Source of the DNA: Mycobacterium fragae
GTDB lineage: Bacteria > Actinomycetota > Actinomycetes > Mycobacteriales > Mycobacteriaceae
Length of the DNA stretch: 64,000 nucleotides
Assembly: GCF_002102185.1 (NCBI RefSeq)
Contig: NZ_LQOW01000028.1
Location: 248,001 to 312,000 of the forward strand
Direction of reading: 5' to 3'
Shown here: one piece after another, positions 57,185-64,000 of the stretch
Layout: each line of letters begins with the position of its first letter
Position numbering within the stretch: position 1 is the first letter of the stretch
Notes under the pieces: model-generated
Told to the model about the DNA's origin: nothing
Database searches by the model: none
What the model saw: only the letters and a program-made list of their open reading frames with translations
Position numbers and translations under genes: made by a program

Positions 57185-58050
57185 CGACAGGTCAAGTACT
57201 GCGCACCCGCTTCCCGCGGGCAGCGGGAAACCTTCGTCGCTACGGCGGCGCCGCGGCCCGACCACTTGAGGAAGCCGGAAAGCTGGGCTGGTTCGCGGTA
57301 ATCGGCGGTCGCGACATGGCGTGGGCGGTGACCCGTTACCGCAAGGAAATCCTGCGGCTCATTGCCGAAGTCGGCATGGGCACCGGGGCCATGGCCGTCG
57401 TCGGCGGCACCGCGGTGATCATCGCTTTCGTGACGCTCTCCGCCGGCTCGCTGGTCGCCATTCAAGGCCTTGCGTCACTGGGCCACATTGGAATCCAGAC
57501 CCTGCTGGGGTTCCTCGCCGCATTTATCAACGTGCGTCTCGTCGCGCCCATCGTCACCGGCATCGCCCTGGCAGCCACGGTCGGCGCCGGCGCCACCGCC
57601 GAACTGGGCGCCATGCGGATCAGCGAGGAGATCGACGCGCTGGAGGTGATGGGCATCAAGTCGACGGCGTACCTGGTGTCCACCCGGGCGTTGGCGGGGC
57701 TGGTGGTGATCATCCCCCTCTACGCGGTGGGCCTGATCTTGTCCTTCCTGTCTCCGCAGGTCCTGACGACGGTGATATACGGACAGTCCACGGGCACCTA
57801 CGAGCACTACTTCCGGACATTCTTGCGCCCCAACGACGTGTTCTGGTCATTCGTGGAGGTCATCATCATCGCCGGGGTGGTGATGCTCTCGCACTGCTAC
57901 TACGGCTACAACGCCAGCGGCGGCCCGGTCGGTGTCGGTGAGGCAGTCGGCCGCTCGATGCGTTTCTCGCTGGTCTCGACGCCGGTCGTCATGCTATTGG
58001 CCGAAATGGCGCTCTACGGCGTCAACCCGAACTTCAACTTCACGGTGTAA
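57181..58050 (+). CDS. yrbE1B: MlaE-family permease YrbE1B (Rv0168)
   Basis: A 289-residue MlaE-type permease, the partner of YrbE1A. The coupling segment EEIDALEVMGIKSTAYLVST is near residues 150-170 and the C-terminal YYGYNASGGPVGVGEAVG follows. ATG at 57181 overlaps the yrbE1A stop (ATGA). It is followed by mce1A after 16 bases. Confidence 0.93.
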   Translation: MTTGQVLRTRFPRAAGNLRRYGGAAARPLEEAGKLGWFAVIGGRDMAWAVTRYRKEILRLIAEVGMGTGAMAVVGGTAVIIAFVTLSAGSLVAIQGLASLGHIGIQTLLGFLAAFINVRLVAPIVTGIALAATVGAGATAELGAMRISEEIDALEVMGIKSTAYLVSTRALAGLVVIIPLYAVGLILSFLSPQVLTTVIYGQSTGTYEHYFRTFLRPNDVFWSFVEVIIIAGVVMLSHCYYGYNASGGPVGVGEAVGRSMRFSLVSTPVVMLLAEMALYGVNPNFNFTV

Positions 58051-58066
58051 GGCAACGGGATAGAGC

Positions 58067-59377
58067 ATGACGACTCCGCAGGGGAAGGTAAACAAGCCGC
58101 CGGCCCGGCCGTACCGAACAGCCGGTGTAGTAGTTTTTCTGGTCGCTGCGCTAGTGCTATGGCTGGTGTACCTGCAGTTCAAGGGGGATTTCACGCCAAA
58201 GACGCGGTTGACGATGCTGTCGTCTCGTGCGGGTTTGGTGATGGATCCGGGTTCAAAGGTCACCTACAACGGGGCGGAGATCGGCCGGGTGGCCAGCATT
58301 TCCGAGGTGCAGCAGGACGGCAGGCCGGCGGCCAAGTTGGCCTTGGACGTGTATCCGCGCTACCTCAAGGTGATTCCGGCCAACGTGGACGCGAGGATCG
58401 TGGCGACCACCCTGTTCGGCAACAAGTATGTTGCGTTCACGTCGCCGAAAAACCCTACGCCCCAGCGGATTACGCCGCAGCACGTCATCGACGCCAGGTC
58501 GGTCACTGTCGAGTTGAACACGCTGTTCCAGACGCTCATGTCGATCTCCGAGAAGGTGGATCCGGTCAAGGTGAACCTGACGCTTTCGGCGGCCGCGGAA
58601 GCGTTGAACGGGTTGGGCGACAAGTTCGGGCAGTCGATCATCAACGGCAGCGCCGTCCTCGACGACATCAATCCGCGGATGCCCACTATCCGCCGCGACA
58701 TTCAGCGGTTGGCGGACCTCGGCGACACCTACGCCAACGCGTCGCCGGACCTGTTCGATTTCCTGAACAACGCGTCGACGACGGCACACACGGTGCACCT
58801 GCAGGAGAAGGAGCTGGATGCGGCCCTGTTGGCGGCGACCGGCTTCGGCAATACCGGCGCTGACATCTTCAACCGCGGCGGGCCGTATCTGGCACGGGGG
58901 GCCGCTGACCTGGTGCCCTCGGCTCAGCTGCTGGACACCTACAGCCCGGAGGTGTTCTGTGCCATCCGCAACTTGCACGATGTCGAACCGAAGGTCGCCG
59001 CTTTCACGGGTGGCTTCGGCGGCTATTCGCTGCGATCCGACACCGAATTGTTCTCCGGGTTGGGGCTCATGCTGGGTCTCCCGGGGATCGGCATGACGAT
59101 CGCCACCCAGGGCCTCATCGGGCTGGCCGGACTGGTAGGCGGAGCGCCCAACCCCTACATCTACCCGGAGAACCTGCCGCGCGTGAACGCGCACGGCGGG
59201 CCGGGCGGTGCGCCCGGCTGCTGGCAGTCGATCACCCGTGATTTCTGGCCGGCGCCCACGCTAGTGGCGGACACCGGCAACAGCCTCGCGCCGTACAACC
59301 ACGTAGATACCGGCTCGCCGTACGCAGTCGAGTACGTCTGGGGCCGTCAGGTAGGGGACAACACGATCAACCCATGA
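58067..59377 (+). CDS. mce1A: Mce1A lipid-transfer protein (Rv0169)
   Basis: A 436-residue MCE-family protein. One N-terminal transmembrane helix (about residues 20-40) is followed by the MCE domain (about 45-120: LVMDPGSKVTYNGAEIGRVA) and a long helical region that helps form the periplasmic lipid tunnel with Mce1B-F. It is somewhat shorter than the 454 residues of H37Rv Mce1A, mainly in the C-terminal tail. Its stop overlaps mce1B by four bases. Confidence 0.93.
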   Translation: MTTPQGKVNKPPARPYRTAGVVVFLVAALVLWLVYLQFKGDFTPKTRLTMLSSRAGLVMDPGSKVTYNGAEIGRVASISEVQQDGRPAAKLALDVYPRYLKVIPANVDARIVATTLFGNKYVAFTSPKNPTPQRITPQHVIDARSVTVELNTLFQTLMSISEKVDPVKVNLTLSAAAEALNGLGDKFGQSIINGSAVLDDINPRMPTIRRDIQRLADLGDTYANASPDLFDFLNNASTTAHTVHLQEKELDAALLAATGFGNTGADIFNRGGPYLARGAADLVPSAQLLDTYSPEVFCAIRNLHDVEPKVAAFTGGFGGYSLRSDTELFSGLGLMLGLPGIGMTIATQGLIGLAGLVGGAPNPYIYPENLPRVNAHGGPGGAPGCWQSITRDFWPAPTLVADTGNSLAPYNHVDTGSPYAVEYVWGRQVGDNTINP

Positions 59378-60414
59378 AAATCACCGGTACCTTAATCAGG
59401 CTCGGCATCATCGGGACGGTGCTGCTGCTATTCACCGTGCTGCTCGCCGTGGTGTTCGGTCAGATGCGCTTCGACCGGACCAGCAGCTACTCGGCGGAAT
59501 TCAGCAATGCCAGTGGCTTACGCGAAGGCCAGTTCGTCCGGGCCGGCGGGGTGGAGATCGGGAAGGTCAAAAAGATCCAGCTGGTCGACAACGGGCATCG
59601 GGTACAGATCGATTTCGACGTGGACCGCTCCGTGCCGCTGTACCAGTCCACCACCGCACAGATCCGCTACCTGAACCTGATCGGTGACCGTTACGTCGAA
59701 CTCAAGCGCGGGCAGGGCGAGGGCGCCGACCGGGTCCTCCCGCCCGGGGGGTTCATCCCGCTGTCGCGCACTCAGCCGGCCTTGGATCTGGACGCGCTGA
59801 TCGGCGGTTTCAAGCCGCTGTTCCGGGCGTTGGACCCGGAGAAGGTCAACAACATCGCCTCGGCCATCATCACCGTCTTCCAGGGTCAGGGCGGCACCAT
59901 CAACGACATCCTCGACCAGACCGCACAGCTGACCTCCACGATCGCCGAGCGCGACCAGGCCATCGGCGAGGTGGTCAAGAACCTCAACATCGTGCTGGAC
60001 ACCACGGTCAGACATCGCAAGCAGTTCGACGAGACCGTCGACAATTTCGAGAAACTGATCAGCGGGCTCAACACCCACGGTGACGAGCTGGCCGCCGGCA
60101 CCGCCCACATCAGCGACGCCGCCGGGACCGTCGCCGACCTGCTGGCCGATAACCGGACCCTGCTGCACAAGACCCTGAATTACCTGGAGCCCATCCAGCA
60201 ACCGATCATCGACCAGCGGGACGCGTGGGACGACCAGATCCGCCGCACGCCGCCCGGGCTGAACATTGTGGGCCGCGCCGTCGGCAGCTACGGAGACTGG
60301 GTGAACTTCTACTTGTGCGATCTCACGCTGAAGACCAATGGGCTACAGGCGGGCGGCCCTGTTCGCACGGTCCATGTCTGGGCGCAGCCGTCAGGTAGGT
60401 GCACGCCGCAATGA
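59374..60414 (+). CDS. mce1B: Mce1B lipid-transfer protein (Rv0170)
   Basis: A 346-residue MCE protein: N-terminal helix (about residues 8-29), MCE domain (SGLREGQFVRAGGVEIGKVK, about 38-115), then long amphipathic helices. Cysteines near the C-terminus (LCDLTL, GRCTPQ) are typical for this subunit. ATG at 59374 overlaps the mce1A stop, and its own stop overlaps mce1C. Confidence 0.93.
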   Translation: MKITGTLIRLGIIGTVLLLFTVLLAVVFGQMRFDRTSSYSAEFSNASGLREGQFVRAGGVEIGKVKKIQLVDNGHRVQIDFDVDRSVPLYQSTTAQIRYLNLIGDRYVELKRGQGEGADRVLPPGGFIPLSRTQPALDLDALIGGFKPLFRALDPEKVNNIASAIITVFQGQGGTINDILDQTAQLTSTIAERDQAIGEVVKNLNIVLDTTVRHRKQFDETVDNFEKLISGLNTHGDELAAGTAHISDAAGTVADLLADNRTLLHKTLNYLEPIQQPIIDQRDAWDDQIRRTPPGLNIVGRAVGSYGDWVNFYLCDLTLKTNGLQAGGPVRTVHVWAQPSGRCTPQ

Positions 60415-61991
60415 GAACGCTGGAACCTGCCAACCGATTGCGAATCGGCCTCATGGGCGTGGTCGTGGTGGTGCTGGTCGTCATCGTGGGCCAAACCTTT
60501 ACCAGTGTTCCGATGTTGTTCGCCAAGCCCACTTACTACGGGCAGTTCACCGATACGGGTCAGCTGAACAAGGGCGACAAGGTGCGCATCGCCGGCGTCA
60601 ATGTCGGGCAGGTCGAGGAGATCAAGATCGCGGGCGACCACGTCGTGATGAAGTTCTCCACCGGCAACAAGACCATCGGCACCGAGAGCCGGCTGGCGAT
60701 CAAGACCGACACCATCCTGGGTAAGAAGGTGCTCGAGATCGAGCCGAAGGGCACCCAGCCGCTGCGTCCGGGTGCGATGTTGCCGCTGGGGCAAGCCACT
60801 ACCCCCTACCAGATTTACGACGCGTTCTTCGATGTCACCAAAGCCGCCGCCGGCTGGGACATCGAGACCGTCAAACAGTCGCTGAACGTGTTGTCGCAGA
60901 CCATCGATCAGACGTATCCCCACCTGAGCGCGGCCCTCGACGGCGTGGCCAAATTCGCCGACACCATCGGCAAGCGGGACGACCAGATCACGCATCTGCT
61001 CGCGCAGGCCAATCAGGTGGCCAGCATTCTCGGCGACCGCAGCGAGCAGATCGACCACTTGTTCGTCCACGCCAACGAGCTGCTGGCTGCGTTCAACCAG
61101 CGCAGTCAGGCCATCAGCGCGCTGCTGGGCAATGTTTCCGCTTTCTCGGCGCAGGTGCAGAACTTGATCAACGACAACCCCAATTTGAATCACGTGCTGG
61201 AGCAGCTGCGCATCGTCAGCGACCTGCTGGTGGCCCGCAAGGACGACCTGGCCAAGACGCTCGCAACGTTCGGCAAGACCGTTGCGGCCCTGAACGAAAC
61301 CGTCGCGTCCGGACCGTACTTCAAGGTCCAGCTGTCCAACCTGCTGCCGCCCTGGATCCTGCAGCCGTGGGTGGATGCGGCGTTCAAGAAGCGTGGGATC
61401 GACCCGGAGGACTTCTGGCGCAGCGCGGGGCTGCCGGCCTTCCGGTTCCCCGACCCGAACGGCACCCGGTTCCCCAACGGTGCGCCGCCGCCCGCGCCGC
61501 CGGTGCTGGAGGGCACCCCGGATCACCCGGGACCGGCCGTGCCGCCGGGGTCGCCGTGCTCGTACACGCCGCCGCCGGAGCTGCTGCCGCGGCCGGGCAA
61601 CCCGATGCCGTGTGCCGGCATGAATCCAAATGTGGGACCCTTCGGGCCCAACGGGCCGTACTCGTTGCCCGACGTGCTCTCGTCGCCGCCTAACCCGAAC
61701 GGTTTGCCCCCGACGCCGGGCATCCCGATCGCCGGGCGGCCGGGCGCACCGCCACCTGACCTGCCGGGCACCCCGGCGCCGCTGCCGCCGAACGCGCCGC
61801 CGGGGGCACGGACCGAGCATCTGGCACCGGCCGGCCCGACGCCCCCGCCGTCGACGTTCGCGCCGGGACTGCCGCCCGGACCGCCGGCACCACCCGGACC
61901 CGGCCAACAGCTGCCGGCGCCGTTCATCCCCCCCGGCGTACAGGGCAGCCAGCCAGGCGGCGGCGGAGGAAGCGTGGGAGGTACTCAGTGA
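60411..61991 (+). CDS. mce1C: Mce1C lipid-transfer protein (Rv0171)
   Basis: A 526-residue MCE protein: N-terminal helix (about residues 11-32), MCE domain (TGQLNKGDKVRIAGVNVGQV, about 45-120), a helical tunnel region to about residue 310, and then a proline/glycine-rich tail of about 180 residues that is low complexity. A Pro-rich tail is also known for Mce1C of H37Rv. ATG at 60411 is preferred over a GTG four codons upstream. Confidence 0.92.
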   Translation: MRTLEPANRLRIGLMGVVVVVLVVIVGQTFTSVPMLFAKPTYYGQFTDTGQLNKGDKVRIAGVNVGQVEEIKIAGDHVVMKFSTGNKTIGTESRLAIKTDTILGKKVLEIEPKGTQPLRPGAMLPLGQATTPYQIYDAFFDVTKAAAGWDIETVKQSLNVLSQTIDQTYPHLSAALDGVAKFADTIGKRDDQITHLLAQANQVASILGDRSEQIDHLFVHANELLAAFNQRSQAISALLGNVSAFSAQVQNLINDNPNLNHVLEQLRIVSDLLVARKDDLAKTLATFGKTVAALNETVASGPYFKVQLSNLLPPWILQPWVDAAFKKRGIDPEDFWRSAGLPAFRFPDPNGTRFPNGAPPPAPPVLEGTPDHPGPAVPPGSPCSYTPPPELLPRPGNPMPCAGMNPNVGPFGPNGPYSLPDVLSSPPNPNGLPPTPGIPIAGRPGAPPPDLPGTPAPLPPNAPPGARTEHLAPAGPTPPPSTFAPGLPPGPPAPPGPGQQLPAPFIPPGVQGSQPGGGGGSVGGTQ

Positions 61992-63628
61992 GCACCGTCT
62001 TCGATATCCGCAACCTGCGGCTGCCGAGGCTGTCTCGGGCGTCGGTGATCATCGGCGCACTGGTGATCGTGCTGGCGCTCGTCGTCGCGTACGTCGGCTA
62101 CCGGCTCTTCGAGAAGCTCACCAACAACACCGTGGTCGCCTACTTCCCGCAGGCCAATGCGCTTTACTCCGGGGACTCGGTCGAGATTATGGGTGTGAAG
62201 GTCGGTGCGGTCGACAAGATCGAGCCGGTCGGCGACAAGATGAAGGTGACCTTTCATTACGCCAACAAGTACAAGGTGCCTGCCGATGCGCAGGCGGCGA
62301 TCCTCAACCCCACCCTGGTGGCGTCGCGGCTCATCCAGTTGGAGCCGCCATACAAGGGCGGTCCGGTGCTGGCGAACAACGCGGTGATCCCGATAGAGCG
62401 CACTCGGGTGCCCACCGAGTGGGACGAGCTACGAAATACCGTCACCAACATCATCTCCAAACTCGGGCCCACGAAGGAGCAGCCCAAGGGGCCCTTCGGT
62501 GACGTCATCGAGGCCTACGCCAACGGGCTGGCCGGCAAGGGCAAGCAGATCAACACCACGTTCAACGCCCTGTCGCGAGCACTGACCGCGCTCAACGAAG
62601 GCCGCGGCGACTTCTTCGCGGTGGTCCGAAGTCTGGCGCTGTTCGTGAACGCGCTGCACCAGGACGACCAGAAGTTCGTCGCGTTGAACAAGAACCTGGC
62701 CCAGCTGACCGGCAACTTGCGCGGCTCCGACGCCGACCTGGCCAACGCGATACAACAGGTCGACAGCCTGCTCACGACGGTTCGGCCGTTCCTCGACAAG
62801 AACGCGGAGGTGCTGACCCACGACATCAACAACCTCGCCGAGGCGACCAATGCGCTGGTGCAACCCGACCCGCTGAACGGCTTGGAGACCGGCCTGCACG
62901 TGCTGCCGACGGCCCTGTCGAATGCGGCCTTGATTTACCACCCGGCGCAGGGCGCCGTCGTCGGCCAGCCAGCCGGGACCCTGGGCACGATGGGCTTCGC
63001 GAACCCAATGCAGTTCATCTGCAGCGCGATTCAGGCCGGTAGCCGGCTCGGCTACCAGGAATCCGCCGAGCTGTGCGCGCAGTACCTGGCGCCGATTCTC
63101 GATGCGATCAAGTTCAACTTCCCGCCGTTCGGGCTGAACCTGTTCAGCACCGCCGCGACGTTGCCCAAAGAGGTCGCGTACTCGGAGCCGCGCCTGCAGC
63201 CGCCGAACGGGTACAAGGACACCACCGTGCCGGGCATCTGGGTGCCCGACACACCGTTGTCGCACCGCAACACCCAGCACGGCTGGATCGTCGCGCCGGG
63301 CATGCAAGGCGTACAGGTGGGGCCGGTGACGGCGGGCTTGCTGACCCCCGAGTCGCTTGGCGAACTCATGGGCGGGCCGGACATCGCTCCGGTGCAGTCA
63401 AACCTGCAGACACCGCCGGGATACCCGAATGCCTACAACGAGGAGCCCGGCCCGCTGCCCTACATCGGCCAGCCGAACCACCCGGCGCCGATACCACCAC
63501 CACCACCGGGGCCCGAGGTAGTCCCTGGTCCGGTCGCGCCGACGCCGGCGCCGGTCTCCGGGCCAGGCCCGGCGCCCGCGGGCCCACCGCTGCCGGCTGA
63601 GGCCGCATCGTCAGGAGGGGGCCAGTGA
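61988..63628 (+). CDS. mce1D: Mce1D lipid-transfer protein (Rv0172)
   Basis: A 546-residue MCE protein: N-terminal helix (about residues 18-40), MCE domain (ALYSGDSVEIMGVKVGAVDK, about 55-130), helical region, then a Pro-rich tail from about residue 470 (PNHPAPIPPPPPGPEVVPGP). GTG at 61988 overlaps the mce1C stop. Its stop overlaps the GTG of mce1E. Confidence 0.92.
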   Translation: MSTVFDIRNLRLPRLSRASVIIGALVIVLALVVAYVGYRLFEKLTNNTVVAYFPQANALYSGDSVEIMGVKVGAVDKIEPVGDKMKVTFHYANKYKVPADAQAAILNPTLVASRLIQLEPPYKGGPVLANNAVIPIERTRVPTEWDELRNTVTNIISKLGPTKEQPKGPFGDVIEAYANGLAGKGKQINTTFNALSRALTALNEGRGDFFAVVRSLALFVNALHQDDQKFVALNKNLAQLTGNLRGSDADLANAIQQVDSLLTTVRPFLDKNAEVLTHDINNLAEATNALVQPDPLNGLETGLHVLPTALSNAALIYHPAQGAVVGQPAGTLGTMGFANPMQFICSAIQAGSRLGYQESAELCAQYLAPILDAIKFNFPPFGLNLFSTAATLPKEVAYSEPRLQPPNGYKDTTVPGIWVPDTPLSHRNTQHGWIVAPGMQGVQVGPVTAGLLTPESLGELMGGPDIAPVQSNLQTPPGYPNAYNEEPGPLPYIGQPNHPAPIPPPPPGPEVVPGPVAPTPAPVSGPGPAPAGPPLPAEAASSGGGQ

Positions 63629-64000
63629 GCAGGGTGATGCGCGTGCTTCGCCGCCGTACCTGGCAGGGGCTGGTCTTGCTGACCGCCGCGCTGATGCTGA
63701 GCTCATGCGGCTGGCGCGGTATCTCCAACGTTCCGCTGCCCGGCGGGCCGGGCAGCGGTCCCGGTTCCTACACCGTCTACGTGCAGATGCCGGATACGCT
63801 GGCCATCAATGGCAACAGCAAGGTCATGGTGGCCGACGTCTTCGTCGGGAGCATCCGCAATATCCAGCTGAGGAACTGGGTGCCCACCTTGACGTTGCGC
63901 TTGGACAAGGATGTCAAGCTACCGGCGAACGCCACCGCTAAGATCGGGCAGACCAGTCTGCTGGGTTCTCAGCACATCGAACTGGCCGCGCCGCCGCACC
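63625..64000 (+). CDS. mce1E: Mce1E/LprK lipoprotein (Rv0173), 5' part
   Basis: The first 125 codons of the lipoprotein subunit of the Mce1 complex, cut by the window end. The signal peptide with arginines (RVLRRRTWQGLVLLTAALML) ends in the lipobox LSSC, giving a lipid anchor in the outer face of the plasma membrane. The MCE domain begins near YTVYVQMPDTLAINGNSKVM. GTG at 63625 follows AGGAGGGG and overlaps the mce1D stop. Confidence 0.92.
   Translation, partial: MSRVMRVLRRRTWQGLVLLTAALMLSSCGWRGISNVPLPGGPGSGPGSYTVYVQMPDTLAINGNSKVMVADVFVGSIRNIQLRNWVPTLTLRLDKDVKLPANATAKIGQTSLLGSQHIELAAPPH

Noticed and set aside
60309..61907. Minus-strand 532-codon frame opposite mce1C, and Gly/Pro-rich frames in the tails of mce1C and mce1D
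   Set aside because: Result of the proline-rich low-complexity tails; not genes.
61470..61975. Repetitive CCGCCGG-type words suggesting a tandem repeat or CRISPR-like array
   Set aside because: They are proline/glycine codons of the mce1C tail with no regular unit or spacers.
1..64000. tRNA, rRNA or CRISPR arrays
   Set aside because: No cloverleaf-like sequence with CCA-type ends, no rRNA core sequence and no regularly spaced repeats were noticed; a covariance search would settle the tRNA question.

Overview
The window is a high-GC actinobacterial chromosome segment whose gene order follows the Mycobacterium tuberculosis H37Rv interval from about Rv0134 (ephF) to Rv0173 (mce1E/lprK). That order, the complete start of an mce1 operon, the mycobacterial-type SAM methyltransferases and the frequent GTG/ATGA coupled starts point to a slow-growing non-tuberculous Mycobacterium. 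The species cannot be fixed from the sequence alone. H37Rv names are assigned by recalled gene order and protein features, not by a search.

Layout. 1-4.2 kb: a desaturase 3' end, an EphF-like hydrolase, a Mop protein, a TetR regulator and a CYP138-like P450. 4.2-9.2 kb: an inserted block with a hotdog thioesterase, a methyltransferase, a small membrane protein, a hydrolase and an MFS exporter, divergent from an HxlR regulator. 9.2-12.9 kb: msrA, then a SnoaL / epimerase / methyltransferase / DUF427 run behind a textbook KstR-type palindrome, then another SnoaL protein. 13.0-14.7 kb: an IS607-family element with a broken tnpA, an apparently intact tnpB and a hairpin-rich 3' end. 14.7-24.2 kb: an AlkA-like glycosylase, Dps, pirin, a TetR with a candidate operator, three tandem paralogous methyltransferases, an aldehyde dehydrogenase, an SDR and a quinone reductase. 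24.2-32.5 kb: an accessory island with an ECF sigma/RibD-like pair, uncharacterised membrane proteins, an OGG-fold-like protein, a ruined serine integrase, a 13E12/HNH remnant, a receptor Ser/Thr kinase and a lipoprotein. 32.6-39.8 kb: core genes ptpB, fadE2, a PknH-sensor-like lipoprotein, pntAa-pntAb-pntB and a TetR. 39.7-51.6 kb: a second accessory region built around a TetR regulator. 51.6-64 kb: adhE1-like, two small core genes, mce1R, fadD5, yrbE1A, yrbE1B and mce1A-E (mce1E is cut by the window end).

The most interesting signal is a 29-bp element (CTTTACA, 14 variable bases, then TGTCACGC) present four times between 43.8 and 50.4 kb, always pointing at a start codon. It ties a TetR regulator, a degenerate SDR, an SMP-30-like hydrolase, an F420-type LLM oxidoreductase, a TesB-like thioesterase, an acyl-CoA dehydrogenase, an SDR and an unknown protein into one predicted regulon. 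A CaiB-type CoA transferase lies inside the block. Together they look like an undescribed CoA-dependent catabolic pathway. Other notable signals are a 20-codon leader ORF whose stop overlaps the yrbE1A start, a start codon in the loop of an 11-bp hairpin at the pirin gene, and the tnpB 3' hairpins that look like an omega-RNA scaffold. No tRNA, rRNA or CRISPR array was seen.
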